From: Lachnospiraceae bacterium
GTDB lineage: Bacteria; Bacillota; Clostridia; Lachnospirales; Lachnospiraceae
NCBI GenBank assembly: GCA_017399685.1
Contig: JAFQBM010000032.1
Coordinates: 1-51,389, forward strand
Reading direction: 5' to 3'
DNA length: 51,389 bases
In this document: in pieces, positions 7,651 through 16,412 of the stretch
Layout: each line of letters opens with the position of its first letter
Numbering within the stretch: the first letter of the stretch is position 1
Position numbers and translations under genes: made by a program
The notes under the pieces: model-generated
Databases searched by the model: none
Told to the model about the DNA's origin: nothing
The model's input: the letters and a program-made list of their open reading frames with translations, nothing else

Positions 7651-8724
7651 ATGTTAAGAATTGGTATGTTAACAAGCGGTGGGGATTGTCAGGCATTAAA
7701 TGCAGCCATGAGAGGTGTGGTAAAAGGTCTTAGTGCCCAGAAAGAAAAACTGGAAGTTTACGGCTTTATCGATGGCTACAAAGGATTGATGTATGAAAAT
7801 TACAAAAAGCTTACCAGTAATGATTTTTCCGGTATTTTAACACAAGGTGGTACCATTCTTGGTACATCCAGACAGCCATTTAAGCAAATGCGAAATCCGG
7901 ATGAAAATGGACTTGATAAGGTGGAGGCAATGAAATCCACTTACAAGAAGTTAAAGCTTGACTGTCTGGTTGTATTAGGTGGAAATGGAACCCAGAAGAC
8001 CGCGAATCTCTTAAGAGAAGAAGGCTTAAATGTAATCCATCTTCCAAAGACCATTGACAATGATATCTGGGGAACAGATGTAACTTTCGGTTTCCAAAGT
8101 GCAATAGATATCGCCACTAATGCGATTGATTGTATTCATACCACAGCGGCTTCCCACTCCAGAGTATTTATCGTTGAGATTATGGGACACAAAGTTGGAT
8201 GGATTACGTTATTCGCAGGAATTGCAGGTGGAGCAGATATTATTTTACTTCCTGAAATTCCATATGATATGGACAAGGTAATCAAAGCATTGGAAAAGAG
8301 AAATAAGGCTGGTAAGAAGTTCTCTATCCTTGCAGTAGCAGAAGGTGCTATTTCAAAAGAAGATGCTGCGCTTTCTAAGAAAGAATTAAAGGCCAAACGG
8401 GCAGCATCAACATATCCTAGTATATCCTATGAACTTGCGGAACAGATTAAAGAAAGAACCGGCCAAGAATTAAGAATTACCATTCCGGGACACACACAAA
8501 GAGGAGGAAGTCCGGATCCATATGACAGAGTGTTGGCAACCAGACTTGGTTCTTTTGCGGCTCAGTTGATTTTGGAGGAAAAATACGGATACATGGCAGC
8601 CATTCAGAATAATCAGATGGTAGCGGTGCCTTTGGAAGAAGCAGCAGGAAAATTAAAGACCGTTGACCCGGACTGCGATATTATAAAAGGTGCGAAGACC
8701 ATGGGAATTTCTTTTGGAGATTAA
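7651..8724 (+). CDS. pfkA: 6-phosphofructokinase
   Basis: This is a 357-residue enzyme of the PFK-A superfamily, phosphorylating fructose 6-phosphate in the upper part of glycolysis. The N-terminal LTSGGDCQALNAAMRG is the nucleotide-loop motif. The catalytic PKTIDND motif lies near residue 132, MGHKVGWIT near 185, and a substrate-binding IPGHTQRGG near 270. The residues that set the phosphoryl donor are unusual. The position of E. coli Gly104 is Gly (GGNGT) and that of Gly124 is Lys (PKTIDND), a mix found in group III enzymes. The Mg-binding Asp next to Gly104 is Asn. ATP versus pyrophosphate use is therefore open. Start 7651 has AAGGAGGAG upstream; an upstream in-frame start at 7630 overlaps that site. 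Confidence 0.92.
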   Translation: MLRIGMLTSGGDCQALNAAMRGVVKGLSAQKEKLEVYGFIDGYKGLMYENYKKLTSNDFSGILTQGGTILGTSRQPFKQMRNPDENGLDKVEAMKSTYKKLKLDCLVVLGGNGTQKTANLLREEGLNVIHLPKTIDNDIWGTDVTFGFQSAIDIATNAIDCIHTTAASHSRVFIVEIMGHKVGWITLFAGIAGGADIILLPEIPYDMDKVIKALEKRNKAGKKFSILAVAEGAISKEDAALSKKELKAKRAASTYPSISYELAEQIKERTGQELRITIPGHTQRGGSPDPYDRVLATRLGSFAAQLILEEKYGYMAAIQNNQMVAVPLEEAAGKLKTVDPDCDIIKGAKTMGISFGD

Positions 8725-8749
8725 TCAGGATGAATTTTAGATGAAACTT

Positions 8750-8778
8750 TTGACCCTGGTATCATATACTTTTATTAA
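8750..8778 (+). promoter_or_regulatory. Putative sigma-A promoter
   Basis: TTGACC at 8750–8755 and TATTAA at 8773–8778 are separated by 17 bp and lie about 20 bp before the next gene. It is a fair match to consensus and would uncouple that gene from pfkA. Confidence 0.45.
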
Positions 8779-8799
8779 GAAAATCAGGTTGGAGTTTTC

Positions 8800-9141
8800 A
8801 TGGAAGAATTTATGGTAGGCTTCGAAGAAGAAGAGATTGAAAAAGATATGGATTATCTTTCCAGACTTGTTCCGGGGAATTTACTTCATTTGACAAGTCT
8901 GATTAGTGATGAGTGTGATAAGATGGAACAAGAAGGCAGCATGATGTTTGACGAATATCTGGATAAAGAACAGGTTCTTCGCCTGAGTGCCCAGATTTTT
9001 AACCGATGCAATGAATGTGCTGCTCACTTGGGTTCCAATCCGAATCTGAAGGACTTTATTCAGGTATTATTATGTGATGAAATGTGTAAAAGAAGAATGA
9101 GACATCATAATCGTATGAGACGTTTTCAATACTTTAATTAG
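8800..9141 (+). CDS. Conserved-looking hypothetical protein, 113 residues
   Basis: A small, mostly helical cytoplasmic protein. It begins acidic (EEEEIEKDMDYLSRLVPG) and ends very basic (CKRRMRHHNRMRRFQYF). It has four cysteines, including CNEC and a paired CDEMC, which could bind a metal or simply be buried. The site GGTTGGAG lies 5–12 bases upstream of the ATG. I recognise no named family. Position between pfkA and a methyltransferase gives no firm clue. Confidence 0.6.
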   Translation: MEEFMVGFEEEEIEKDMDYLSRLVPGNLLHLTSLISDECDKMEQEGSMMFDEYLDKEQVLRLSAQIFNRCNECAAHLGSNPNLKDFIQVLLCDEMCKRRMRHHNRMRRFQYFN

Positions 9142-9161
9142 TACAGCGTCCCAGATAAAAA

Positions 9162-9274
9162 GTTACTGTTTACACATGACAGTAACAATAAAACTCAGTC
9201 TGATGTAAAGGGAGCATCGTAACTGTTCGCGTGTGAACAGTTACGGAGTAGCTTTACACCTGGCTGAGTTTATT
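9162..9274. repeat. Nested hairpin element
   Basis: One hairpin pairs 9162–9169 with 9179–9186 (GTTACTGT/ACAGTAAC). Next to it, a long imperfect stem joins AATAAAACTCAG (9187–9198) to CTGAGTTTATT (9264–9274). Inside it TGTAAAG (9204–9210) pairs with CTTTACA (9252–9258), and a 10-bp hairpin joins GTAACTGTTC (9219–9228) to GAACAGTTAC (9235–9244). It fills almost the whole intergenic space and could be a small interspersed repeat or a structured transcript end. There is no T-run for a standard terminator. Confidence 0.6.
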
Positions 9275-9294
9275 CATTTATGGAGGACATAAAG

Positions 9295-10446
9295 ATGGAA
9301 AAAGCAAAGGAAAAAATAACAGATTATATCAATGAAAGCCTGATTCAGATAGTGTTCAGTAATCCAAAATCCCAGGCTACGGCATCAAAAGTAAAGATAC
9401 GGCCGGTTTTGTTAAAAGGAAAGCTGTTTTTTCAGATGACAAGCTATGTAAAAGAAAAAGTATATCATCAAAATTATGAAAAAGAAGAACTTACCTACCG
9501 TTTGGGAGACTTGCTTTTGGATTATAAGCAGGTTCAGATAAAAAACCTGGAAGAAGAATGTAGTATTTTAATCAGCAAGAAATTGGTTTCTAATATTAAG
9601 GTAAAGAAAAACAAAGAAAAGGCAGCAGCTGCGGTGATGGATCATAACCGTACCAAGAAATATATTCTGGAAGAAGGGGTTTTTGTTCCTTTCCTATATG
9701 ATTTAAAGGTTATGACCAAAGAGGGGGCAGTCATAAAACAAAAATATGATAAATTCCGTCAGATTAACCGTTATTTAGAGATGGTGGAGGATGTCATTGA
9801 ATATCTGCCGAAAAACCGTGTGGTGAATATTCTGGACTTTGGTTGTGGAAAATCTTATCTTACCTTTGCACTGTATTATGATTTAAAGGTGCTGCATAAG
9901 TATGAAGTAAATATTATCGGGTTAGACTTAAAAGAAGATGTCATCCAACATTGTAATGAATTAAGTAAAAAATATGGATATGAAGAAGGTCTTAAATTCT
10001 ATAAAGGAGACATTAAGGATTACGAAGAAGTAGACAAAGTGGATATGGTGGTAACCCTGCATGCCTGCGACACTGCTACGGATTATGCCTTATATAAAGC
10101 TGTCAACTGGGGGGCAAAGGTGATTCTGTCCGTTCCTTGCTGTCAGCATGAGGCAAACAAACAGATAGAACAGAAAGTTTTGACACCGATTTTAGAATAT
10201 GGTATTTTAAAAGAGAGAGTGTCTGCTCTGGTAACAGACGGACTAAGGGCGAATTTACTGGAACAGCATGGATACCGTACACAGATTCTGGAATTTATTG
10301 ATATGGAACATACACCGAAGAATCTGATGATTCGTGCAGTCAAAGATATCAGTACTGTAAAAAATGCCTCAAAGAAGAAAGAAGAATACGATGAATTATC
10401 GGAATTCTTGAATTTAGACCTGACACTAAAACGATTGTTTAAATAG
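9295..10446 (+). CDS. Class I SAM-dependent methyltransferase, unknown substrate
   Basis: A 383-residue protein. The first ~170 residues are basic and helical. A Rossmann methyltransferase domain follows, with motif I VVNILDFGCGKSYLTFALYY near residue 180, an acidic residue at the end of strand two (IIGLDLKED), a VDMVVTLHACDTATD strand four, and a VPCCQHEANKQ motif. The VPCCQHE block is typical of the Methyltransf_32 group related to eukaryotic METTL25/GSTCD proteins, whose substrates are not settled. Start 9295 is chosen because GGAGG sits eight bases upstream; ATG 9280 overlaps that site. The next gene follows after 19 bp. Confidence 0.8.
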   Translation: MEKAKEKITDYINESLIQIVFSNPKSQATASKVKIRPVLLKGKLFFQMTSYVKEKVYHQNYEKEELTYRLGDLLLDYKQVQIKNLEEECSILISKKLVSNIKVKKNKEKAAAAVMDHNRTKKYILEEGVFVPFLYDLKVMTKEGAVIKQKYDKFRQINRYLEMVEDVIEYLPKNRVVNILDFGCGKSYLTFALYYDLKVLHKYEVNIIGLDLKEDVIQHCNELSKKYGYEEGLKFYKGDIKDYEEVDKVDMVVTLHACDTATDYALYKAVNWGAKVILSVPCCQHEANKQIEQKVLTPILEYGILKERVSALVTDGLRANLLEQHGYRTQILEFIDMEHTPKNLMIRAVKDISTVKNASKKKEEYDELSEFLNLDLTLKRLFK

Positions 10447-10465
10447 AAATAGGAAATGATAAGAA

Positions 10466-12997
10466 ATGGTAAACCAAGATGGATTAAAAAGAAAAGTAAA
10501 AAATATCATAATTCAGGCCGTAATACTTATGGTCATTTTTGTGGTTACGCTGTTGGTTTCAAACCGTATTCAAAGCATTGATGACACAGCTCGTTACCAT
10601 GAAATGTATCAGTCAAATCTGCCTTTGATTTATATGAGTTCAGAGGGCGAAAAGATAAATTGTATGTATGGATTTACTTCCGAAGTAAATCAGGCATTGT
10701 TTCGTGACTCATTGACTCCTTTAAAAGAAGGAAGCAATGAAATTGAATTATATATTGAGCCTTATAAAAACCAGATTGAAACCGTTTCTTATCAGGTGCG
10801 TCTGGTAGACGGCAGCTCTTTGATTGAAGAGGGAGAAGTGCCGGTAAAGGATAATAAAGCGGTGATTGACCTTCGAATGGATTTGAATCCGAACCAGGAA
10901 TATATTCTGGTACTAACTTTGGTTACAGACCGGAAGGTAAGAACCAATTATTATACCAGAATCATAAAAAGTGATGAAATAAATATAAAAGAAGATTTGG
11001 AGTTTGCGAATTATCTTCATGAATCTCTGTTAGATAAAGGGAAGTCAGTAGAAGTAGAAACGTATTTTGAAGAAGAGAAAAACGGGAATCAATCCAACAT
11101 GGCAGAAGTAGACATTCACAGTGGTTTTGATTTGGTTTCCTGGGGAGGACTGGAACCTGCTGTAGTAACCACAATCGTTCCTACAGTAAAAGAGTATGCG
11201 AATCAGGAATCCTTAATTGAAATGAAATATTTTGTCAGTGCTGAGGTAGGAGATATTACCCGGTATTATTCTGTTACGGAATGTTTTACCGTTACTACAG
11301 GAGAAGAGAGAAATTATCTGAATGCCTATTCCAGAACCATGGAAGAGATATTTCAGGTATCTTTAGTGGATACCAAAAACAACCGTTTCCGTTTTGGTAT
11401 TTCCAATATAGAAGAATCCGACTGGCTGGTGAGCGAAAATAATAAAAAAGCTGTCTTTGTAAAAGCCGGGGAGCTTTGGTATTATGACTATCAAAACACT
11501 AAGATTTCTAAAGTATTCGGATTCCGTCAGGAAGATTTTAGTGATGTGCGGAATAACAACGACCAGTATGATATTAATATTTTAAAAATGCAGTCGGACG
11601 GGGTGATTTATTTTACCGTATACGGATATATGAACCGCGGTGACCATGAGGGAGAATGTGGTATTGCATTGTACCGGTATTTTCCGCAGGAAAACTGTAT
11701 TAGTGAACTGGCATTTATTCCTTCCACGAAGCCTTACCAGGTGCTAAAAGAGGATGTAAAGCAATTATCTTATATGAAAGGAGATAGTTTATTTTACTTC
11801 TATGTTTCAGGAGAAATTTGTGCAGTAGATACCAAGAACTTAACCACAGATGTAATAGATACAGATATTTTAGAGGAGACCTTATGTGTTTCCGAAGATG
11901 GAAGCCTTGTGGCTTACATGAAAGAAGACAGTATTTATAAGGAAATTAAGAAACTAAATTTAGACAAGGGAACCATGGATTCCATTACAGCCCAGGAGGC
12001 AGCGAATATAAAGCCAATTGGATTTATGGAAGAAGATTTGATTTATGGCATTGCCAATGAATCAGAGGTGGTAAAGGAAGATCAGAAGGTAATAAAATTC
12101 CCAATGCAGAAGCTGGAGATCATAGGGAAAAACAATGAGGTGGTAAAGGAATATCGAAAAGACGGCTTATATTTAATGGATGCCTATATTAATGATGAAA
12201 TTCTTACCATTAAGAGAGCGGAGAAAATGGGAGAAGACTACCTGCCGGTAGAGGACGATTATATCGCAAACAAAGAGGATTCAGAAAAAGATGTAGTACT
12301 AAAAAAGATAAATAATTCTGAGAGGTATCTAGAGAATTTTTTAGTATTTCCAAATTATATTTATGTTACTACAGTGCCGAAGTTTGTCATGACAAGGCAA
12401 AGGGTATGGGAAGATGTAGCCATAGTGTCTGTGCCGGAAAATGGCGGTAATAATAAGAAATATTATGTATATGTACAGGGAACTTTAAAAAGTTCTTATA
12501 CAGATGCGGCAGAGGCTTTAACAGAGGCATTCCTTTCAGATGGTGTGGTGGTAAATCATGCTCAAAAGTATATCTGGGAAAAGAACAAATCAGAGTATGC
12601 AAAGATTGAGGAAATTGAATTTGTACAGGCGGAGAATAAAGAAGAAACACTGGCTGCCTGTCTTGCTACGATACTGAATTATGAAGGAGTCGAAATAACC
12701 AAGGAAGAACTTAAGAATCTGGTACAAAGTCCGGAAAATATATTAAGAGATCAGTTGGAGTGCGATGGAATTTATTTTAGCGGAATTTCATTAGACCAGG
12801 TTTTATATTATATTGATAAGGGTTCCATGGTGATAGCGAAAAACAGCCAGGGTGCGTATGTATTGATATTCAGTTATAATGCTACTTATATCCGTTATGT
12901 TGATTTAGAAACCTTAGAGGAAGTAAAAGTAGAAAGAAATGTGATAGAAAAAGAGTTTGAACAGGCAGGAAGCACCTATATTACCTACATTAATTAG
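10466..12997 (+). CDS. Large membrane-anchored protein with degenerate C39-like C-terminus
   Basis: An 843-residue protein. One N-terminal membrane segment (residues about 15–30, IIIQAVILMVIFVVTLLVS) puts the rest outside the cell. The middle is strand-rich, with repeated WYYD/IYFTVYG/LFYFYVSGEI motifs suggesting a beta-propeller-like fold. The last ~130 residues resemble a C39-type papain-fold domain (TLAACLATILNYEGVEITKE, later GSMVIAKNSQGAYVLIFSY, then IRYVDLETLEEV). The Cys of LAACLATIL sits two residues later than in the usual CGPA motif, and the usual His is not evident, so peptidase activity is doubtful. No named family is recognised. It may sense or bind envelope ligands together with its neighbours. 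Confidence 0.65.
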   Translation: MVNQDGLKRKVKNIIIQAVILMVIFVVTLLVSNRIQSIDDTARYHEMYQSNLPLIYMSSEGEKINCMYGFTSEVNQALFRDSLTPLKEGSNEIELYIEPYKNQIETVSYQVRLVDGSSLIEEGEVPVKDNKAVIDLRMDLNPNQEYILVLTLVTDRKVRTNYYTRIIKSDEINIKEDLEFANYLHESLLDKGKSVEVETYFEEEKNGNQSNMAEVDIHSGFDLVSWGGLEPAVVTTIVPTVKEYANQESLIEMKYFVSAEVGDITRYYSVTECFTVTTGEERNYLNAYSRTMEEIFQVSLVDTKNNRFRFGISNIEESDWLVSENNKKAVFVKAGELWYYDYQNTKISKVFGFRQEDFSDVRNNNDQYDINILKMQSDGVIYFTVYGYMNRGDHEGECGIALYRYFPQENCISELAFIPSTKPYQVLKEDVKQLSYMKGDSLFYFYVSGEICAVDTKNLTTDVIDTDILEETLCVSEDGSLVAYMKEDSIYKEIKKLNLDKGTMDSITAQEAANIKPIGFMEEDLIYGIANESEVVKEDQKVIKFPMQKLEIIGKNNEVVKEYRKDGLYLMDAYINDEILTIKRAEKMGEDYLPVEDDYIANKEDSEKDVVLKKINNSERYLENFLVFPNYIYVTTVPKFVMTRQRVWEDVAIVSVPENGGNNKKYYVYVQGTLKSSYTDAAEALTEAFLSDGVVVNHAQKYIWEKNKSEYAKIEEIEFVQAENKEETLAACLATILNYEGVEITKEELKNLVQSPENILRDQLECDGIYFSGISLDQVLYYIDKGSMVIAKNSQGAYVLIFSYNATYIRYVDLETLEEVKVERNVIEKEFEQAGSTYITYIN

Positions 12998-13049
12998 TGC
13001 AAAGAAGAGAAGATTATGGTATAATGAACCTAAGAAAAGAGGTGGCTTT

Positions 13050-14447
13050 ATGAATGAAGATGTAATTGAAAAATTATTGCAAGGCGATGAAATCAGAGTT
13101 GAAGTAAGTGAAGATGAGATGGAGGCTTATGTCTTTGTTCCCGCCTCGAAGATGAGAAATCTGACAGAGGAAAGAATCAGAGCCATACTTAAGAAAGAAA
13201 AAATAGCCTCCGGTATTGATGAAGATGCTATAGAGCGCATTATTTCTCAAAAAATATGTGATGAAAAAGTACTGATTGCCAAAGGCAAGCCTGCTACTAC
13301 CGGTGAGAATGGACGTTTTGAGTTTCTGTTTAATTCTGAAATAAAGAAGAATCCTAAGATGTTGCCGGATGGTTCTGTAGATTATAAAAATACGAAATAT
13401 TTCCAGATGGTAAAGGAAGGCGATAAGATTGCGGAATATGTTTCTGCCACCAGAGGGGAATCTGGATACACAGTAAAAGGTCGGTTTCTAAGTGCAAAAC
13501 CAGGGAAAGAAGTCCCACCTTTAAAGGGGCAGGGATTTTATATGTCGGAGGATAAAAGGGAATATTTTGCCAAGGTAGATGGTAAGATAGAAATTAAGAA
13601 CCGCCTTCTTATGATTGAAAAAGTTTTGATTATAAAAGGAGATGTGGATTTAATATCCGGTAACGTGGATTTTGTAGGAGACGTTCATGTAAAAGGTGAC
13701 GTTGCCTCCGGTATGGTAATCAAAGCCAAGGGCCAGGTAGTGGTAAGTGGTCATGTGGGGGCTGCCATGATTGAAGCCGGAGAGGATATTATTTTAAAAA
13801 GTGGAATTTCGGGGAATGATAAGGCAGTGTTGTCTGCGGGCGGTGATATTCATGGAAAGTTTTTTGAATCTGCCACCATCCGTACATTAGGGAATTTGTA
13901 TGCGAATTCCATTCTAAATTCAGAGATAGAAGTGGCCGGGGTGATTCAGACCAACGGAAAGCATGGAACTATCATTGGAGGAAAGGTTCATGCAACGGGA
14001 GGAATTACGGTTGGTACCATAGGAAGTATTGCTGAGATACCGACTCAGGTAGAATGTGGAATCAATGAAAGCTGGGTTCGGGATGAACAGAGATTACAAG
14101 GACTCAAAAAGAAGACGAAGGTTGAATTGGGAATGGTACTTAAGGCTTTAGCTGCGTTTCAGCATTTAGATGAATGTGGTAACCATGCGATACAGGAAGA
14201 TCCTAGAAAGAAGAAATTGTTGAAGGCTAAGTCTATTAAGGAAGTGGAATTAGAAGCTTTAGATTCTAAAATTGAAGAATTGCAAAACAAGATAAAGAGT
14301 GCATCCCATGCAAAAATTACTGTTACCAATAAGGTATTCCGGGGAGCTAAGATAATATTACATGAGCACACCATGTACACCACGAAAGAATATGTAAATG
14401 TAAGTTTTATCATAAAAGATGGGCAAGTTGATACTATAGTGAATTAA
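13050..14447 (+). CDS. FapA/DUF342 family protein
   Basis: A 465-residue soluble protein. The N-terminal 150 residues contain the FapA pre-domain (ERIRAILKKEKIASGIDEDA and a LIAKGKPATTGENGRFEF lipoyl-like strand). The centre is the DUF342 right-handed repeat region with regularly spaced Gly-Asp-Val turns (IKGDVDLISGNVDFVGDVHV, ASGMVIKAKGQVVVSGHVG). The C-terminal ~110 residues form a coiled coil, and then a final strand block. Family members affect flagellar placement or cell-surface polymer assembly in some bacteria; no flagellar genes are seen here. Start 13050 has AGAGGTGG upstream. A TATAAT box at 13020–13025 may give it its own promoter. Confidence 0.8.
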   Translation: MNEDVIEKLLQGDEIRVEVSEDEMEAYVFVPASKMRNLTEERIRAILKKEKIASGIDEDAIERIISQKICDEKVLIAKGKPATTGENGRFEFLFNSEIKKNPKMLPDGSVDYKNTKYFQMVKEGDKIAEYVSATRGESGYTVKGRFLSAKPGKEVPPLKGQGFYMSEDKREYFAKVDGKIEIKNRLLMIEKVLIIKGDVDLISGNVDFVGDVHVKGDVASGMVIKAKGQVVVSGHVGAAMIEAGEDIILKSGISGNDKAVLSAGGDIHGKFFESATIRTLGNLYANSILNSEIEVAGVIQTNGKHGTIIGGKVHATGGITVGTIGSIAEIPTQVECGINESWVRDEQRLQGLKKKTKVELGMVLKALAAFQHLDECGNHAIQEDPRKKKLLKAKSIKEVELEALDSKIEELQNKIKSASHAKITVTNKVFRGAKIILHEHTMYTTKEYVNVSFIIKDGQVDTIVN

Positions 14448-14473
14448 TACGAAAGATTAAGGGGAAGTATACC

Positions 14474-14983
14474 ATGAAGTCGAAAGGATTTAAAGAGAAA
14501 AAATACACCATATATACGGATTATACCATTGAAGAGTGGAATGATATTCTGAAGAAAAATATCATTGAGCCTACCAAAGATAATCTGGAAAAATATAAGA
14601 ACGAGGCTGTATTTATGGGAAAAGTAGGGGGAAAGAAATTTTATTTTTACCATAAGCCGGCGTATATTCGAAATACCAGCAGTTTTGTGACAAAGCTGTC
14701 CGGTTCCTTAAGTGAAGTGAAAGGAAAAACAAGAATTCGATGGAATTACTCCAAGTTCTTCCTTTCCTTTACGATTTTATCTCTTGTTACCAGTATGTTT
14801 ATTATTGCACTTTTTGTTTTGTTTACCCATCATGGGGTACAGGGAGAGGAATGGCTTTGGTTTGTTTTATTCGCCTTGTGTTCTTTGCTTGTGAACTTTG
14901 GGTATTATGCCTTTACCAAAGCGTCCCGCAATGTACTAAAAAACTATTTGGATTCCTTACTTGAAAAAAGGAAGGAAGACTAG
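14474..14983 (+). CDS. Hypothetical two-pass membrane protein
   Basis: A 169-residue protein with a basic, strand-containing N-terminal domain of about 90 residues. Two membrane segments follow (FFLSFTILSLVTSMFIIALF near 92–115 and WLWFVLFALCSLLVNFGYYA near 127–148), and then a short charged tail. The layout resembles YcxB-like proteins, but I see no diagnostic motif. It lies 26 bp after the FapA-family gene and 36 bp before pyrB, so it may share a transcript with them. Confidence 0.6.
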   Translation: MKSKGFKEKKYTIYTDYTIEEWNDILKKNIIEPTKDNLEKYKNEAVFMGKVGGKKFYFYHKPAYIRNTSSFVTKLSGSLSEVKGKTRIRWNYSKFFLSFTILSLVTSMFIIALFVLFTHHGVQGEEWLWFVLFALCSLLVNFGYYAFTKASRNVLKNYLDSLLEKRKED

Positions 14984-15019
14984 TATAATAGACATCAAAA
15001 AGTGTAGATGGAGGAAACG

Positions 15020-15937
15020 ATGAAACATTTAATTGATCCCATGGATTTAACTACGGAAGAAATTTCTGAAATATTAGATTTAGCAGATGATATCATTCTA
15101 AATAAAGAAAAGTACAGTCAGATTTGTCAGGGAAAAAAGCTGGCGACTTTATTTTTTGAACCAAGTACGAGAACACGTTTAAGTTTTGAAGCGGCTATGA
15201 TGGAATTAGGCGGCAATGTACTTGGTTTTTCTTCTGCGGATTCGTCTTCTGCTTCGAAGGGAGAGAGCGTCAGAGATACGGTTCGGGTGGTAGAATGTTA
15301 TGCAGACATTATTGCCATGCGTCATCCGAAAGAAGGTGCACCGCTCCTTGCTTCATTAAATGTTGATATACCAATTATTAATGCAGGGGATGGGGGACAT
15401 AATCATCCGACCCAGACTTTGACAGATTTGCTTACCATTCGCCGGGAAGTAGGAAGACTGGACCACTTCACCATAGGATTCTGTGGGGATTTGAAATTTG
15501 GAAGAACCGTACATTCTTTGATTAAGGCATTGTCCAGATATGAAGGTATTAAGATTGTATTGATATCTCCAAATGAATTAAAGGTGCCGGATTATATTAA
15601 GACAGATATTCTGGATAAAGGAAATGTGGAATATATAGAAGTTAAGAGTCTGGAAAACAGCATGCCGGAACTGGATGTGTTATATATGACAAGAGTTCAG
15701 AGAGAGAGATTCTTTAATGAAGCAGACTATGTTCGTTTGAAAGATACCTATATTCTTGATATGAATAAGCTTCAGAATGCCAAAGAAGAACTGGCTATCC
15801 TTCATCCGCTTCCACGAGTCAATGAAATCTCAGTTAAGGTGGACGATGATAAGAGGGCAAAGTACTTCGTGCAGGCATTATATGGTAAATATGTCAGAAT
15901 GGCATTAATTATGAAACTGCTAGGATTGGAGGCATAA
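15020..15937 (+). CDS. pyrB: Aspartate carbamoyltransferase catalytic chain
   Basis: A 305-residue enzyme joining carbamoyl phosphate and aspartate, the committed step of pyrimidine synthesis. The carbamoyl-phosphate loop is [20 protein letters not shown] (about residues 48–67), and the mobile SSASKGES lysine loop follows. [13 protein letters not shown] and [10 protein letters not shown] complete the active site. It has the usual length for a PyrI-associated chain. Start 15020 has GGAGG 7 bases upstream, rejecting ATG 15008. pyrI follows after 3 bp, so the two subunits are co-translated. Confidence 0.97.
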   Translation: MKHLIDPMDLTTEEISEILDLADDIILNKEKYSQICQGKKLATLFFEPSTRTRLSFEAAMMELGGNVLGFSSADSSSASKGESVRDTVRVVECYADIIAMRHPKEGAPLLASLNVDIPIINAGDGGHNHPTQTLTDLLTIRREVGRLDHFTIGFCGDLKFGRTVHSLIKALSRYEGIKIVLISPNELKVPDYIKTDILDKGNVEYIEVKSLENSMPELDVLYMTRVQRERFFNEADYVRLKDTYILDMNKLQNAKEELAILHPLPRVNEISVKVDDDKRAKYFVQALYGKYVRMALIMKLLGLEA

Positions 15938-15940
15938 GAG

Positions 15941-16360
15941 ATGAACATTGACAGCATACAAAATGGAATCGTGTTAGACCATATTACAGCCGGAAAAGGA
16001 ATGGAAATATACCATGATTTAGGGCTTGAAAAACTGGACTGCTCCGTGGCGATTATTACGAATGTAAAAAGCCATAAGATGGGAAAGAAAGATATTATTA
16101 AGATTGATAAAGAATACAGCATTAATTTAGATTTAATCGGTTACATTGATCCTAATGTTTCGGTTAATATTATTAAGGATGGAGTAACCATAGAAAAGAA
16201 AAAGTTAGCTTCCCCACAAAAGGTAATCAATGTAGTAAAATGTAAGAATCCAAGATGTATTACTACCATAGAGCAGGAAATAGACCAGATTTTTGAATTG
16301 GTAAACACAGAAACACGAGTGTATCGTTGCATTTATTGTGAAACAGAAGTAAACGGATAG
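15941..16360 (+). CDS. pyrI: Aspartate carbamoyltransferase regulatory chain
   Basis: A 139-residue regulatory subunit. The N-terminal nucleotide-binding domain starts MNIDSIQNGIVLDHITAGKG and contains MGKKDIIKID. The C-terminal zinc domain has the expected four cysteines: CKNPRC, then a 27-residue spacer, then CIYC. This domain contacts the catalytic chain. Presence of pyrI predicts an allosteric enzyme controlled by CTP/ATP, as in enterobacteria and many clostridia. It sits directly downstream of pyrB. Confidence 0.96.
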   Translation: MNIDSIQNGIVLDHITAGKGMEIYHDLGLEKLDCSVAIITNVKSHKMGKKDIIKIDKEYSINLDLIGYIDPNVSVNIIKDGVTIEKKKLASPQKVINVVKCKNPRCITTIEQEIDQIFELVNTETRVYRCIYCETEVNG

Positions 16361-16412
16361 AAACTTAAAATATGCCGGGGGTTATTTGTGTGTTTGAAAT
16401 GGAGGGTTGATT

